Shown: positions 15,839 to 24,986, numbered from the stretch's first letter. The stretch is DNA of 64,000 nt from Paraburkholderia unamae (GCF_003268775.1 NZ_QLSU01000035.1:1-64000), one strand, 5' to 3'. Notes: a model not told the origin generated them from the sequence alone. Numbers and translations are program-made.

Positions 15839-17497
15839 TCAGCCTCCCGCAGCGGGCGAGAACGTGACGTCCACGCGGCGGGATTTCTCCGGCGGATCGG
15901 ATGCGACGATCTGCGCCGGTTTGCGCATCTCGATGCGCTCGGTTTTCACGCCAGCCACGACCAGCGCGGCGCGCACGGTCTCCGCCCGCGCCTTGGCGAG
16001 GCGCGCGTTCGCGGCCTGCGAGCCGCTCGAATCGGTGTAGCCGGAAATCACCACGCGCACGCCCGGCTCGTCGACGAGACGGCGCGCCACGCCCGCGAGC
16101 GCATCCGCCGACTGGGCGTCGAGACTCGCGCTGCCCGTTGCGAAGTAAAGCGCGGTGTGCTCGCCCAGCACGTCGGGCGTACCCGAAGCGGCGGCCGCTT
16201 GAGCGCCGTTCGCGCCCGCCTTGGCTTGCGCGCCGGCTTGAGCGTCGGCTTGCGCATTCGCGTTCGCCGCAGCCGCGCCGGAAGCGCCGGAAGCGCCGGC
16301 CGCGCCCGCTTGCGCCGCGCCGCCTGCGCCGCCGTCAGCCGCGCCGAGATTCACGGTCGCGGGGGGCGTCTCCACGAGATTCGCCTTGACCGGCACGCCG
16401 GGCATGAGCCGCAGCGTATTGTCGATGACGACCTGATCGCCTGCATGCAAGCCCGACTTGATCACCCAGGCATTGCCGTTCCACTCGCCGGTTTCCACGG
16501 CGCGCTGCTGCGCCTTGTTGTCCTTGTCGACGGTCCACACGTACGCGCCGCGCGGGCCCTGCTGCACCGCCGACTGCGGCACGGCCACGGCGGAAGCGCG
16601 CTGCGCGCCCAGCAGCTTGATGCGCACGAACTGGCCCGGCCGCAGCGACCCGGTGGGGTTGGGCATGTCCGCGCGAATCAGGTACGTGCCCGTTTCCGAG
16701 CTGAGCGAGGCGTCGGTGAACGAGATATGGCCGCGTTGCGGGTAGATGCTGCCGTCGGCGAGCACGATCACCGCTTCGAGCTTGCCGACCGGCGGCAGCT
16801 TGAGCGTGCCGTTCTGCGTTTGCGTGCGCAGATCGAGCATCTCGTTCTCGGAGAGCGAGAAGTTGATCCACATGGGATCGAGCTTGGCGACGTAGGTCAG
16901 CAGGCTATTGGTTGCGTCGAGATACGAGCCGTCCTGCTTCTTCGCGAAGCTGGAGAGCCCGGTCACGGGCGCGACGATGGTCGTATAGCCGAGGTTGAGC
17001 GACGCGGTAATGACATTCGCGCGCGCGCCTTCCACGGCGGCGGCCGCCGCCTGCTCCTGCCCGACCGAATCGTCGAGATCCTTCTGGCTCAACGCGTTCT
17101 TCGCGACCAGCGGGCGCACGCGGTTCAGGTTGGCCTGCGCGGTTTGAAGCCGCGCCTTCTGCTGCGCCAGCTCGGCCTTCGCGGCATCGAGCTGGGCCTC
17201 GAAAGGCTTGCGGTCCATGACGAACATGACGTCGCCCTGATGGACCAGCGTGCCTTCCTGATACACGCGCTTTTCCAAAAAGCCGTTCACGCGCGAGCGG
17301 ACTTCGACCTGCTGCGAACTTTGCGTCTGCCCGACGTACTCGAATACCACCGGCACGTCGCGCAGTGCGACTTTGATGACGTCGACGTTCGCCGCCGGGC
17401 GCGCCGCAGCCTCAGGTTTGTTTTCATTACATCCGACAACCACTGCGAACATCCACAACGACAGGCACAGACGGACTACCCGGTTTCCGCGTGTCAT
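15839..17497 (-). CDS. RND periplasmic adaptor with C-terminal OmpA-like domain
   Basis: A 552-residue lipoprotein, first gene of the efflux operon. The signal peptide ends in VVGC with C23 lipidated. Residues about 40-375 are a standard AcrA/MexA adaptor: beta-barrel and lipoyl halves, coiled-coil hairpin (about 95-165) and membrane-proximal domain. An Ala/Gly-rich low-complexity linker (about 386-440) then joins an OmpA-like peptidoglycan-binding domain (about 447-548). In that domain D489 (SGYTDS) and R504 are 15 residues apart, the same spacing as D271/R286, the diaminopimelate-binding pair of Acinetobacter OmpA. Ordinary adaptors stop near 390 residues. The start at 17497 has GGAGAAG upstream and gives the lipobox; the longer frame does not. 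Confidence 0.92.
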   Translation of the reverse strand: MTRGNRVVRLCLSLWMFAVVVGCNENKPEAAARPAANVDVIKVALRDVPVVFEYVGQTQSSQQVEVRSRVNGFLEKRVYQEGTLVHQGDVMFVMDRKPFEAQLDAAKAELAQQKARLQTAQANLNRVRPLVAKNALSQKDLDDSVGQEQAAAAAVEGARANVITASLNLGYTTIVAPVTGLSSFAKKQDGSYLDATNSLLTYVAKLDPMWINFSLSENEMLDLRTQTQNGTLKLPPVGKLEAVIVLADGSIYPQRGHISFTDASLSSETGTYLIRADMPNPTGSLRPGQFVRIKLLGAQRASAVAVPQSAVQQGPRGAYVWTVDKDNKAQQRAVETGEWNGNAWVIKSGLHAGDQVVIDNTLRLMPGVPVKANLVETPPATVNLGAADGGAGGAAQAGAAGASGASGAAAANANAQADAQAGAQAKAGANGAQAAAASGTPDVLGEHTALYFATGSASLDAQSADALAGVARRLVDEPGVRVVISGYTDSSGSQAANARLAKARAETVRAALVVAGVKTERIEMRKPAQIVASDPPEKSRRVDVTFSPAAGG

Positions 17498-17855
17498 GCT
17501 CTTCTCCGTTATCGACGATCTGCGCTGGACCGACGAAACCAAGCCAGGCGCGCGTGCGATGGCGTTCATCGCAATACTGACTTGGTGCTCGATCAGATAC
17601 TACTGTTTTTCGAGACAACGCAGAATCAGTGTGGCCGGAAATTTGTACGCGATGAGACAGTCTGCGTGCGCCTGGCAACAGTGGGCCGATTCGTTTCGAT
17701 ATCCGAAATGGTGAATGACGAATCGTTCGCTAACGTTATTCGTCAGCGCGGCGCGGCGGGAGAAAACGGAGGAAAAAAAAGCAACCGCCAGCGCGATGTG
17801 GCGGATGCAAAAAAATCATGACCGCAGCGTGTCAGGCGGCGTTTCAGGCGACATT
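17498..17855. promoter_or_regulatory. Promoter region of the RND operon
   Basis: 358 bp upstream of the adaptor gene. It contains an inverted repeat TTTCG-ATATC-CGAAA (17694-17708), about 200 bp upstream of the start codon, which could bind a regulator encoded elsewhere. No protein-coding gene is supported here. Confidence 0.4.
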
Positions 17856-18251
17856 TCAGGCGGCGCGTTCGAGCCGGCGCACGGCGCCGAATTCCGCGCA
17901 CGAGAGCGTGCGCATGAGCAACGCCATGGCCTCGGCCACGCGGCGGCGATCGAGTTCGACGTGCAGGCAGGCGAGATCGCTACGGCGATCGATGTCGATC
18001 GTATGCACGCCGAGCGCGCCGCCAACGAGCGCATGCAGCGTGCATCGCGCGAGTTGCGCTTCGCGCGTCGGCACGCGCACGACCAGTTGCACGGTCGCGC
18101 GATGCGCCGTGGGTTGGCGCGCGTTGCGCAGGGAAAGAATGGGACGCGATTTGGGGGAATTCAGGGCGGCTTTCACCTCGGAAGTCGCGCCGGAAGCCGC
18201 GCTAGTGCGGGAACCTCGGGAAGACGAGCCTTGCGGGACGAGTGACGGCAT
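17856..18251 (-). CDS. Small protein of unknown function
   Basis: About 131 residues. The N-terminal 45 residues are Ser/Arg-rich and probably disordered. The C-terminal 80 residues (from ATVQLVVRVPTREAQLARCT to VRRLERAA) look like a compact alpha/beta domain with an alternating strand-helix pattern reminiscent of ACT or similar regulatory domains, but I cannot assign a family. The start is uncertain: an in-frame GTG lies at 18302 and neither start has a clear ribosome binding site. Three imperfect repeats of TTTCAGGCGGCG overlap the 3' end. It lies upstream of the efflux operon on the same strand. Confidence 0.5.
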   Translation of the reverse strand: MPSLVPQGSSSRGSRTSAASGATSEVKAALNSPKSRPILSLRNARQPTAHRATVQLVVRVPTREAQLARCTLHALVGGALGVHTIDIDRRSDLACLHVELDRRRVAEAMALLMRTLSCAEFGAVRRLERAA

Positions 18252-18424
18252 ACGTGTGGTGCGCAACGCCACCCTTTCGGGCGGCACGCTTGAGTGGGAC
18301 ACGAACCGATTCTAGGCAGCGCGGCGTAAACGATTCATCAATAAACGCGGTGGCCGCGCTAAAAGTGCATAGCGAGTGCATAGCGGCCACCGCGTCGTGC
18401 CGGGAGTTCCCGCAACGGCCGCGC

Positions 18425-19750
18425 TCAGTCGAGCGGACGGCCCGCCGGCTCGCGAATGAGCGGCAGCGCGAGCAGCGAGATCGCCCCGCAGCCGATCAGA
18501 TACCACGCGGGCGCGAGCGGGTTGTCGAGCAGCTTGATGAGCCAGGTGGCGAAGAACTGCGCGAAGCCGCCGAAGATCGACACGCCCAAGCAATAGACGA
18601 TGGACATGCCCGTCACGCGAATCGACTGAGGAAAGAGTTCGGGCAGCATCACGATGTTGGGCACTGCCGTGAACGCCACGATCGCGCCGAGCACGGCCAC
18701 GACCGAGAGCACCGTCGCGACGGTCGGCGCGGCGTGGATGATCATGAATGCCGGATAGATCACGGCGATCAGCGCCACGCGCGAAACGCCCATGACCCAC
18801 TTGCGGCCCAGGCGGTCGGACAGCATGCCCGCGAACGGCGAGCACACGGCCGTGACGAGCGCCGCGACCAGCGCCGCGCTCATGCCGACCGACATCGGCA
18901 GACCGAGAATCTTGATCGCGTAGGTCGACATATAGAACAGCACGATATAGTTCGCCGCCGTGCCGCCGATCGTCGTGACGACGCCCGCGACGAGCGCCGT
19001 GCGGTGACGCCCGAAAATCTCGCGCAGCGGGCGCGCCATGTCGGCCACGGGCTCGGTGTCTTCCACATCGACGGGATGCGCAAGCGTTTCGTCGAGATGG
19101 CGGCGGATATACACGCCCACGGGCACGACCAGCATGCCGATCACGAACGGCACACGCCAGCCCCAGCTTTCGAGCGCCGCCTGCGAGAGCGTGGTGGACA
19201 GCGCCACGCCGAGGAGTGCGCCGCACACCGTGTTGAGCCCCTGGCTCACGAACTGCCAGCTGCCGTAGAAGCCGCGCGAGCGGTCGTCGGCGTATTCGAG
19301 CAGCAGCGAGGTCGCGGCGCCCACTTCGCCGCCCACCGCGAAGCCCTGCACGAGACGCGCGAACAGGATCAGCGCGGGCGCGGCCAGGCCGATCTGCGCG
19401 TAGGTGGGCGCGAACGCGATGAGCGCCGAGCCGAGTGCCATGAGCCAGAGCGTGAGCGTCATGGCGGCCTTGCGGCCCACGCGGTCGGCGAACGCGCCGA
19501 TCACCACGCCGCCTATCGGCCGCACCACGAAACCCACGCCGAAGCTGCCCACGGCGAGCATCAACTGGTTCAGCGACCCGTGCACCGGAAAATACAGCGA
19601 GCCGATGATCGAGGCGAAGAAGCTGTAGACGGTAAAGTCGAAGAACTCCAGCCCGTTGCCGAGCGTGATCGCAAAGATCGCCTTCGCGCGCGAACGGCGC
19701 GTTGGTATGGGGGCCGCCGCGGCTTGCGCCTGTATCGAGCTGGCGTTCAT
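18425..19750 (-). CDS. MFS transporter, metabolite:H+ symporter (MHS) family
   Basis: A 441-residue inner-membrane transporter with 12 predicted segments. The N terminus AKAIFAITLGNGLEFFDFTV and the loop GAFADRVGRKAAMTLTLWLM are the signatures of the MHS family (citrate, proline/betaine, alpha-ketoglutarate and aromatic acid symporters). The start at 19750 has GGAGAC 7 nt upstream. The amidohydrolase gene lies 71 bp upstream on the same strand, so the pair probably imports and hydrolyses the same N-acyl or amide substrate, under the divergent LysR regulator. Confidence 0.92.
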   Translation of the reverse strand: MNASSIQAQAAAAPIPTRRSRAKAIFAITLGNGLEFFDFTVYSFFASIIGSLYFPVHGSLNQLMLAVGSFGVGFVVRPIGGVVIGAFADRVGRKAAMTLTLWLMALGSALIAFAPTYAQIGLAAPALILFARLVQGFAVGGEVGAATSLLLEYADDRSRGFYGSWQFVSQGLNTVCGALLGVALSTTLSQAALESWGWRVPFVIGMLVVPVGVYIRRHLDETLAHPVDVEDTEPVADMARPLREIFGRHRTALVAGVVTTIGGTAANYIVLFYMSTYAIKILGLPMSVGMSAALVAALVTAVCSPFAGMLSDRLGRKWVMGVSRVALIAVIYPAFMIIHAAPTVATVLSVVAVLGAIVAFTAVPNIVMLPELFPQSIRVTGMSIVYCLGVSIFGGFAQFFATWLIKLLDNPLAPAWYLIGCGAISLLALPLIREPAGRPLD

Positions 19751-19821
19751 CGTCTGTCTCCTCGTGTCTCTCTCGTAGCGTATGAATCCGTGGCAAAGCG
19801 CGGATGCGCGGGTTGCAACCG

Positions 19822-20997
19822 TCAGCCGCGCAGGAAGCGCTCGGCGAGTTGCACCCAGTAGGCCGCGCCCGTGGCGAGGCAATCGTCGTTGAAGTCGTAA
19901 CCGGGGTTGTGCACCATGCAGCCGCCCTCCCCGTCGCCGTTGCCGATGATGAGGTAGCTGCCGGGGCAGCGCTCCAGCAGGAACGAAAAGTCCTCGCTGC
20001 CGGTGAGCGGGTCCATGTTGTGGATCAGGCCTTCGTCGCCCAGCCAGTCGCGCGCGACCTCCTGCGCGAACGCGGTCATGGCCTCGTCGTTCACGAGCAC
20101 CGGATAGCGGCGCTGGTAGTCGATGCGGGCCGTCGCGCCATAAGCGCTTGCCTGCGCGTGCACGAGCGCCGTGATGCGCTCCTGCAACAGGTCGCGCACT
20201 TCGGGGCGCAGCGCGCGCACCGAGAGCCGCATTTGCGCGGTTTGCGGAATCACGTTGGGAGCGTCGCCCGAATGGATCGCGCCCACGGTGACGATCGCCA
20301 TGTCGAGCGGCGGCACGTTGCGCGACACGATGGTCTGCAAGGCGAGCACGACGTTCGCGCACACCACGACCGGGTCGATCGCCTTGTGCGGCACCGCGCC
20401 ATGGCCGCCGCGCCCGTCGATGTCGATGATGACGGTGTCCGACGACGCCATGAACGGCCCCGCGCGAAAACCGAGCTTGCCCGTGGGAAAGCCGGGCATG
20501 TTGTGCATCGCGAAAACCGCGTCGCAGGGAAAACGCTCGAACAGGCCTTCGTCGAGCATGCGCTTCGCGCCGCCCAGACCTTCTTCGGCGGGCTGGAACA
20601 GCAGATGCAGCGTGCCGTTGAAGTTGCGCGACTGCGCAAGATGCTTCGCCGCCGCGAGCAGCATGGCGGTGTGACCATCGTGGCCGCACGCGTGCATCTT
20701 GCCGGGAATGCGGCTCTCGTAGTCGAGGCCGGTGGCCTCCTGAATGGGCAGCGCGTCCATATCGGCGCGCAGGCCGAGACGGCGCGCGCCGTCGCCCACC
20801 TTGAGCGTGCCCACGACGCCCGTGCCGCCCAAACCACGATGCACCTCGTAGCCCCATTCCTTGAGCCGCTGCGCGACGAGGTCGCTCGTGACGAACTCTT
20901 CGAAGCCCAGTTCGGGGTGCGCGTGGATCTCGTGGCGCAGCGCGATCATCTCTTCTTCGATCGCGGCGATTGCGGCCGGGATTGCCATCGTGTTCAT
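19822..20997 (-). CDS. M20-family amidohydrolase, hippuricase-like
   Basis: A 391-residue cytoplasmic metallohydrolase of the M20D (hippurate hydrolase/IAA-amino acid hydrolase) class, which cleaves N-acyl amino acids. Metal-site motifs are present: LRADMDALPIQE (77-88), ACGHDGH with C104 and H106, the FQPAEEG glutamates, and a late histidine (HNPGYDFND). The dimerisation insert begins near GRGGHGAVPHKAIDP. The start at 20997 (MNTMAIPAAI) has GGAG 7 nt upstream. It is co-directional with the MHS transporter and divergent from the LysR gene across an operator-like dyad. Confidence 0.92.
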   Translation of the reverse strand: MNTMAIPAAIAAIEEEMIALRHEIHAHPELGFEEFVTSDLVAQRLKEWGYEVHRGLGGTGVVGTLKVGDGARRLGLRADMDALPIQEATGLDYESRIPGKMHACGHDGHTAMLLAAAKHLAQSRNFNGTLHLLFQPAEEGLGGAKRMLDEGLFERFPCDAVFAMHNMPGFPTGKLGFRAGPFMASSDTVIIDIDGRGGHGAVPHKAIDPVVVCANVVLALQTIVSRNVPPLDMAIVTVGAIHSGDAPNVIPQTAQMRLSVRALRPEVRDLLQERITALVHAQASAYGATARIDYQRRYPVLVNDEAMTAFAQEVARDWLGDEGLIHNMDPLTGSEDFSFLLERCPGSYLIIGNGDGEGGCMVHNPGYDFNDDCLATGAAYWVQLAERFLRG

Positions 20998-21084
20998 GCA
21001 TCGTCTCCAGAGCAAAAGGCAATATGCGGGATTGCCGAATCGCTTGAGGATAATGACGTCGCTTTTACACGGACAGCCCTAAAA

Positions 21085-21102
21085 TGGTTGGCCCGCCAAC
21101 CA
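21085..21102. promoter_or_regulatory. Perfect dyad between hydrolase and LysR genes
   Basis: Arms TGGTTGG and CCAACCA around CCCG, in the 130-bp gap between the divergent amidohydrolase and LysR genes, 26 bp before the LysR start codon. Position and symmetry fit a LysR-type recognition site controlling both directions. Confidence 0.65.
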
Positions 21103-21127
21103 GAAGTGCGCACTCGGGTTATCCCTT

Positions 21128-22078
21128 ATGAAGTTCCACCAGTTCCGGGCGCTCGTCGCCATGGCCGATACCGGCAGCATTCGGGCGGCCGCGCGTCAGC
21201 TCGGCATCTCGCCCGCGGCGGCAACCAAGGCGGTGCGCGAACTGGAAGCCGAGCAGCAGATCGCACTCGTCACGCGCAACGCGAACGGCATTGCGTTCAC
21301 GGAAGCGGGCCAGGCGCTGCTCGTGCATGCGCGGCTGATCGTGCACCAGATGTCGCGTGCCCAGGACGAACTCGACGCGCGGCGGGGGCGCGGTGGCGGC
21401 AAGCTCGCGATCGGCGTGACGCCGTGGCTCGCGCTCTCCTTCCTGCCCGACGCCGTCACGCTGTTTCGCGAGCGCATGCCCGAGATGCAACTGGAGTTCT
21501 ACGAAGGCTTGCTCAACATCGTGATGCCGCGCCTGCGCGACGGCTCGCTCGACTTCTCGCTGGGCAAGCCCGGCCCCGCCTCGCTGCATGCCGAGTTCAC
21601 GCAAACGCCGATCTTCGCCACGGAATCGGCCGTGGTCGTGCGCAAGGACCACCCGCTCTCGCACGCCCAGTCGCTGCGCGAACTTCAGGATTGCGAATGG
21701 TTGCTCAACTGGGACCCCGCGAGCAAGGACATGATCGCCGACGATGTGTTCCGCCGCCACGGCCTGCCGCTACCGCACAACGTGCACCTCGCGCACTCGT
21801 TCGTGGTGGCTATGGGGCTTATCATGAATACGGACATGGTGAGTATCTTTCCGTGGCCGCTCGTGGAGACGCGCTTTGCGCGGGAGAACCTGCGAGCGCT
21901 CACGCTCCATGAGGAAGTGGATCGGACGGTGGTGAGCGTGGTCGCGCGGCGTGGTGTGCCGCTATCAGCCGCGGCCGAGTGCTTTCTCGACTGCCTCAAG
22001 GAGGCGATTCACGCCGGCGAGGCCTCGGAGAACCCCGAGCGGCGGCGGCTTTATCATTCGCTCGAATTGTTGATTTGA
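21128..22078 (+). CDS. LysR-family transcriptional regulator
   Basis: A 316-residue LysR regulator. Helix-turn-helix at residues 1-60 (MKFHQFRALVAMADTGSIRA, then AARQLGISPAAATKAVRELE), linker helix, and a substrate-binding domain from about 92 to 295. Divergent from the amidohydrolase/MHS transporter genes with a perfect dyad between, so they are its likely target. The N terminus resembles regulators of the abg (aminobenzoyl-glutamate) type, whose neighbours are also M20 amidohydrolases; this is an inference from context. Confidence 0.92.
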   Translation: MKFHQFRALVAMADTGSIRAAARQLGISPAAATKAVRELEAEQQIALVTRNANGIAFTEAGQALLVHARLIVHQMSRAQDELDARRGRGGGKLAIGVTPWLALSFLPDAVTLFRERMPEMQLEFYEGLLNIVMPRLRDGSLDFSLGKPGPASLHAEFTQTPIFATESAVVVRKDHPLSHAQSLRELQDCEWLLNWDPASKDMIADDVFRRHGLPLPHNVHLAHSFVVAMGLIMNTDMVSIFPWPLVETRFARENLRALTLHEEVDRTVVSVVARRGVPLSAAAECFLDCLKEAIHAGEASENPERRRLYHSLELLI

Positions 22079-22100
22079 GTTTTGTTTGGATTGCTGGTGA

Positions 22101-22634
22101 TTTCGTGTTTTCTTGTTTTCGTGTCGGTATGCCAGCGTTGCCCCTGTGCGGGGCGGCACCTACTTTTCTTTGCAGCGGCAAAGAAAAGTAGGCAAAAGAA
22201 AGCCGCTCAAACCGCCAATGCCCGCCACCGTTCACCCCGCACCACGCCAGCTAGTGGCTCCGGAGCGTCTGTTACCTCGCACCTTTGAACTGAGTGACAA
22301 GGCAGTCATACTTCCCGCCGCTCGCTTCGCGCGCTGCGGAAAGGTCTGCAAGGGAAACCCGCCTTGCCTACGCGGGGTTTGTGGTTTTGGTTATGCCCTT
22401 CGGGGCGCGTAGCGCCGCCGGAAGGATGAGCCCTTTGTCACTACGTTCAAAGGTGCGAGGTAACAGACGCTCCGGAGCCACTAGCTGGCGTGGTGCGGGG
22501 TGAACGGTGGCAGGCACTGGCGGTTTGAGCGGCTTTCTTTTGCCTACTTTTCTTTGCCGCTGCAAAGAAAAGTAGGTGCCGCCCCGCACAGGGGCAACGC
22601 TGGCATACCGACACGAAAACAAGGAAACACGAAA
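22101..22634. repeat. Large intergenic inverted repeat with two 190-bp arms
   Basis: The left arm 22101-22290 and right arm 22445-22634 are reverse complements over 190 bp without gaps and with only a few mismatches; a 154-bp spacer lies between. Each arm contains a 34-nt hairpin with 15-bp perfect stem (22159-22192 and 22543-22576; CCTACTTTTCTTTGC and its complement) and CCGC/GGGG-rich stems. The spacer holds further hairpins. I recall closely similar sequence in many intergenic regions of Paraburkholderia genomes. No transposase is present. Open frames inside the arms encode the same peptide twice and are not real genes. Confidence 0.93.
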
Positions 22635-22670
22635 GCCCAAAAAACCACGATTCAAGCCTCAAACAACCAC

Positions 22671-24986
22671 CTAGAACGACGTCCCGATCTGAAACTGGAA
22701 CTTCTGATACTGATCGCCCGCATGCTTCACGATCGGGAAGCCCACATCGAGCTTGAGCGGCCCGATCGGCGAGATCCACTCCAGACCTGCACCATAGCTG
22801 TAACGCAGACCGTTCGCGCCAGTGCTGCTGCCCTCCGAGCCCCAGACGTTGCCGCCATCGACGAACGTGAACACCCGCAGCGTGCGGTCGTACCCCGTAC
22901 CGGGCAGCGGAAACGTCAGTTCGATATTACCGACCACCATTTTCGAGCCACCGATCGGATCGTTGGTCGTGGCATCGCGCGGGCCGAGCGAACCGGACTC
23001 GTAGCCACGCACCGAGCCGATGCCGCCCGCATAGTAGTTCTTGAAGATCGGATAAGGCTTGCCGTCAAGACCATTGCCATAGCCGCCCTGGAAGTTAAAC
23101 CCCAGCACGAAGCCGCGCGCGAATGAATAGTAGTACTGCATTTGCGCATCTGCCTTGTAGTACTGCGTTCCCGCCGGTGTCCCGTATTCGGCATTCGCCT
23201 GGGCATAATAACCGCGGCTCGGCACCAATGCGCTGTCGCGGTTGTCACGCGACCATCCCACCGTGAGCGGCACGGTATTCGAAACACGCCCGAAATCGTT
23301 GACATAATCCTTGTAGGTCTGCGGCGTGTTCGCGTCGATGTCGAGACGGTCCTGCTCGATGCCAAGACCGAAGTACACCATGTCCGTTTCGGAAAACGGA
23401 ATACCGAACTTCATATCCGCACCGTACGAAATGATGCGAAAGCTCGTGTCATTGGTGCTCGAATAGTAAAGCGGCTCGGTCGTGCGGTAATAGACATCGG
23501 TAATGCGCTTGATACCGTCCACGGTGAAATACGGATCGACCTGCGTCACCGAGAGCGTGCGATACGTCGAGGCCGTATTCACGTTGAGCGAGAGGCTGTT
23601 GCCCGAGCCGAACACGTTGTCCTGCGAAATGCCCGCCGAGATGATGGGCCCCTCACCCGAGCCATAGCCCACGCCGAGCGACAGCGTGCCGGTGGGCTTC
23701 TCGGCCACCTTCACGTTCACATCCACTTCGTCCTGGGTGCCCTCCACGGGCACCGTGGTCACGTCGACGTCGGTGAAGTAGCCGAGCCGGTTGATGCGGT
23801 CCTTCGAAAGCGCGAGGCGGTTCGAGTCGAACCACGCGCTTTCGAGCTGGCGCATTTCACGGCGAATCACTTCGTCGCGCGTGCGCGTGTTGCCGGTGAT
23901 GTTCACGTGGCGCACATACACGCGGCGGCTCGGGTCCACTTGCAGCGTGAGCGCGACCGTGTGGTCCTTCTGGTCGATTTCGGGCAATGCGTTCACGGTG
24001 GCGAACGCGTAACCGTATTCGCCGAGCTTGTCGACGATCGCCTTGGTCGTGTCCTTGAGCTTCTGCGCCGAAAACCGCTGCCCCGGCTTGATGCCGACAA
24101 GCTTTCGCAACTCCGCTTCGCGGTCGAGCAGATTGCCGGCCATCTTGACGCTCGAAATCGTATAGGGCTCGCCTTCGTGTATCCCGACCGTGAGGTACAT
24201 GTCCTTCTTGTCGGGCGAAAGCGATACCTGCGTCGAATCGATATTGAATTCCAGGTAACCGCGGTCGAGATAGTACGAGCGCACGTTCTCCAGGTCGCCG
24301 GTGAGCTTTTCCTTCGAGTAGAGATCGTTCTTCGTGTACCACGAGAACCAGTTCGGCGTGGAAAGCTGCATTTCGTCCAGCAGCGTGCCCTCGCTGAACG
24401 TGCTGTTGCCGATGAAGTTGATCTGGCGAATCTTCGCGCTCGGCCCCTCGACAACCGAGAACAGCAGGCCCACGCGGTCGCGGTCGATCGGCGTGACCGT
24501 GGTGGTGACTTCGGCTGCGTAGTAGCCGCGCGTGAGGTACTGGCGCTTGAGCTCCTGCTCCGCCTTGTCGACGAGCGCCTTGTCGAAGCTTTGCCCAGGC
24601 GCCAGGCCGACCGACTTGAGCGCCTTCGTGAGATTGTCCTTGTCGAACTCGTGAATGCCCGCGAAGTCGATCGTGCCGATGGCGGGACGCTCCTGCACCT
24701 GCACGACCACCGTGCGGCCTTGCGCGGAAATTTTCACGTCGCTGAAGAAGCCTGTGGCATAGAGCGCGCGAATTGCATCGGAGGCCTTATCATCAGTGAA
24801 AGTGTCGCCCTGCTTGATCGGCAGATACGCGAACACGGTGCCCGGCTCGATGCGCGTGAGCCCGTCGATGCGGATGTCCTGGACCACGAAGGGCTCGGTG
24901 GCGTGCGCCGCCGCGCTCACGCCGAGGCCAAGCCCGGCGAAGGTCAGCGCGCGGGCGTAGCGCGCGGTGTGAGTTGATGCCGTCAT
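22671..24986 (-). CDS. Outer membrane protein assembly factor BamA, paralogue
   Basis: A 771-residue Omp85 protein. A signal peptide (1-29, cut near AHA) is followed by five POTRA domains (about 30-430; the first begins FVVQDIRIDGLTRIEPGTVF) and a 16-stranded barrel with the conserved loop-6 motif VRGYE and a terminal beta-signal ending in QFQIGTSF. All features of a working BamA are present. It is not in the rseP-bamA-skp-lpxD context of the housekeeping gene, so I infer a second copy. The start at 24986 (MTASTHTARY) gives a proper signal peptide; the frame runs 37 codons further without homology. Confidence 0.88.
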   Translation of the reverse strand: MTASTHTARYARALTFAGLGLGVSAAAHATEPFVVQDIRIDGLTRIEPGTVFAYLPIKQGDTFTDDKASDAIRALYATGFFSDVKISAQGRTVVVQVQERPAIGTIDFAGIHEFDKDNLTKALKSVGLAPGQSFDKALVDKAEQELKRQYLTRGYYAAEVTTTVTPIDRDRVGLLFSVVEGPSAKIRQINFIGNSTFSEGTLLDEMQLSTPNWFSWYTKNDLYSKEKLTGDLENVRSYYLDRGYLEFNIDSTQVSLSPDKKDMYLTVGIHEGEPYTISSVKMAGNLLDREAELRKLVGIKPGQRFSAQKLKDTTKAIVDKLGEYGYAFATVNALPEIDQKDHTVALTLQVDPSRRVYVRHVNITGNTRTRDEVIRREMRQLESAWFDSNRLALSKDRINRLGYFTDVDVTTVPVEGTQDEVDVNVKVAEKPTGTLSLGVGYGSGEGPIISAGISQDNVFGSGNSLSLNVNTASTYRTLSVTQVDPYFTVDGIKRITDVYYRTTEPLYYSSTNDTSFRIISYGADMKFGIPFSETDMVYFGLGIEQDRLDIDANTPQTYKDYVNDFGRVSNTVPLTVGWSRDNRDSALVPSRGYYAQANAEYGTPAGTQYYKADAQMQYYYSFARGFVLGFNFQGGYGNGLDGKPYPIFKNYYAGGIGSVRGYESGSLGPRDATTNDPIGGSKMVVGNIELTFPLPGTGYDRTLRVFTFVDGGNVWGSEGSSTGANGLRYSYGAGLEWISPIGPLKLDVGFPIVKHAGDQYQKFQFQIGTSF

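Noticed and set aside
14798..17821. A 1007-residue open frame on the plus strand opposite the RND adaptor and pump genes
   Set aside because: It is the antisense shadow of highly GC-biased genes; composition is His/Arg-rich with no domains, and both opposite-strand genes are clear.
22082..22779. Two short frames encoding the same peptide (CQRCPCAGRHLLFFAAAKKS...) on opposite strands
   Set aside because: They lie in the two arms of the inverted repeat and are simply the same sequence read twice; the repeated DNA, not a protein, is the conserved entity.
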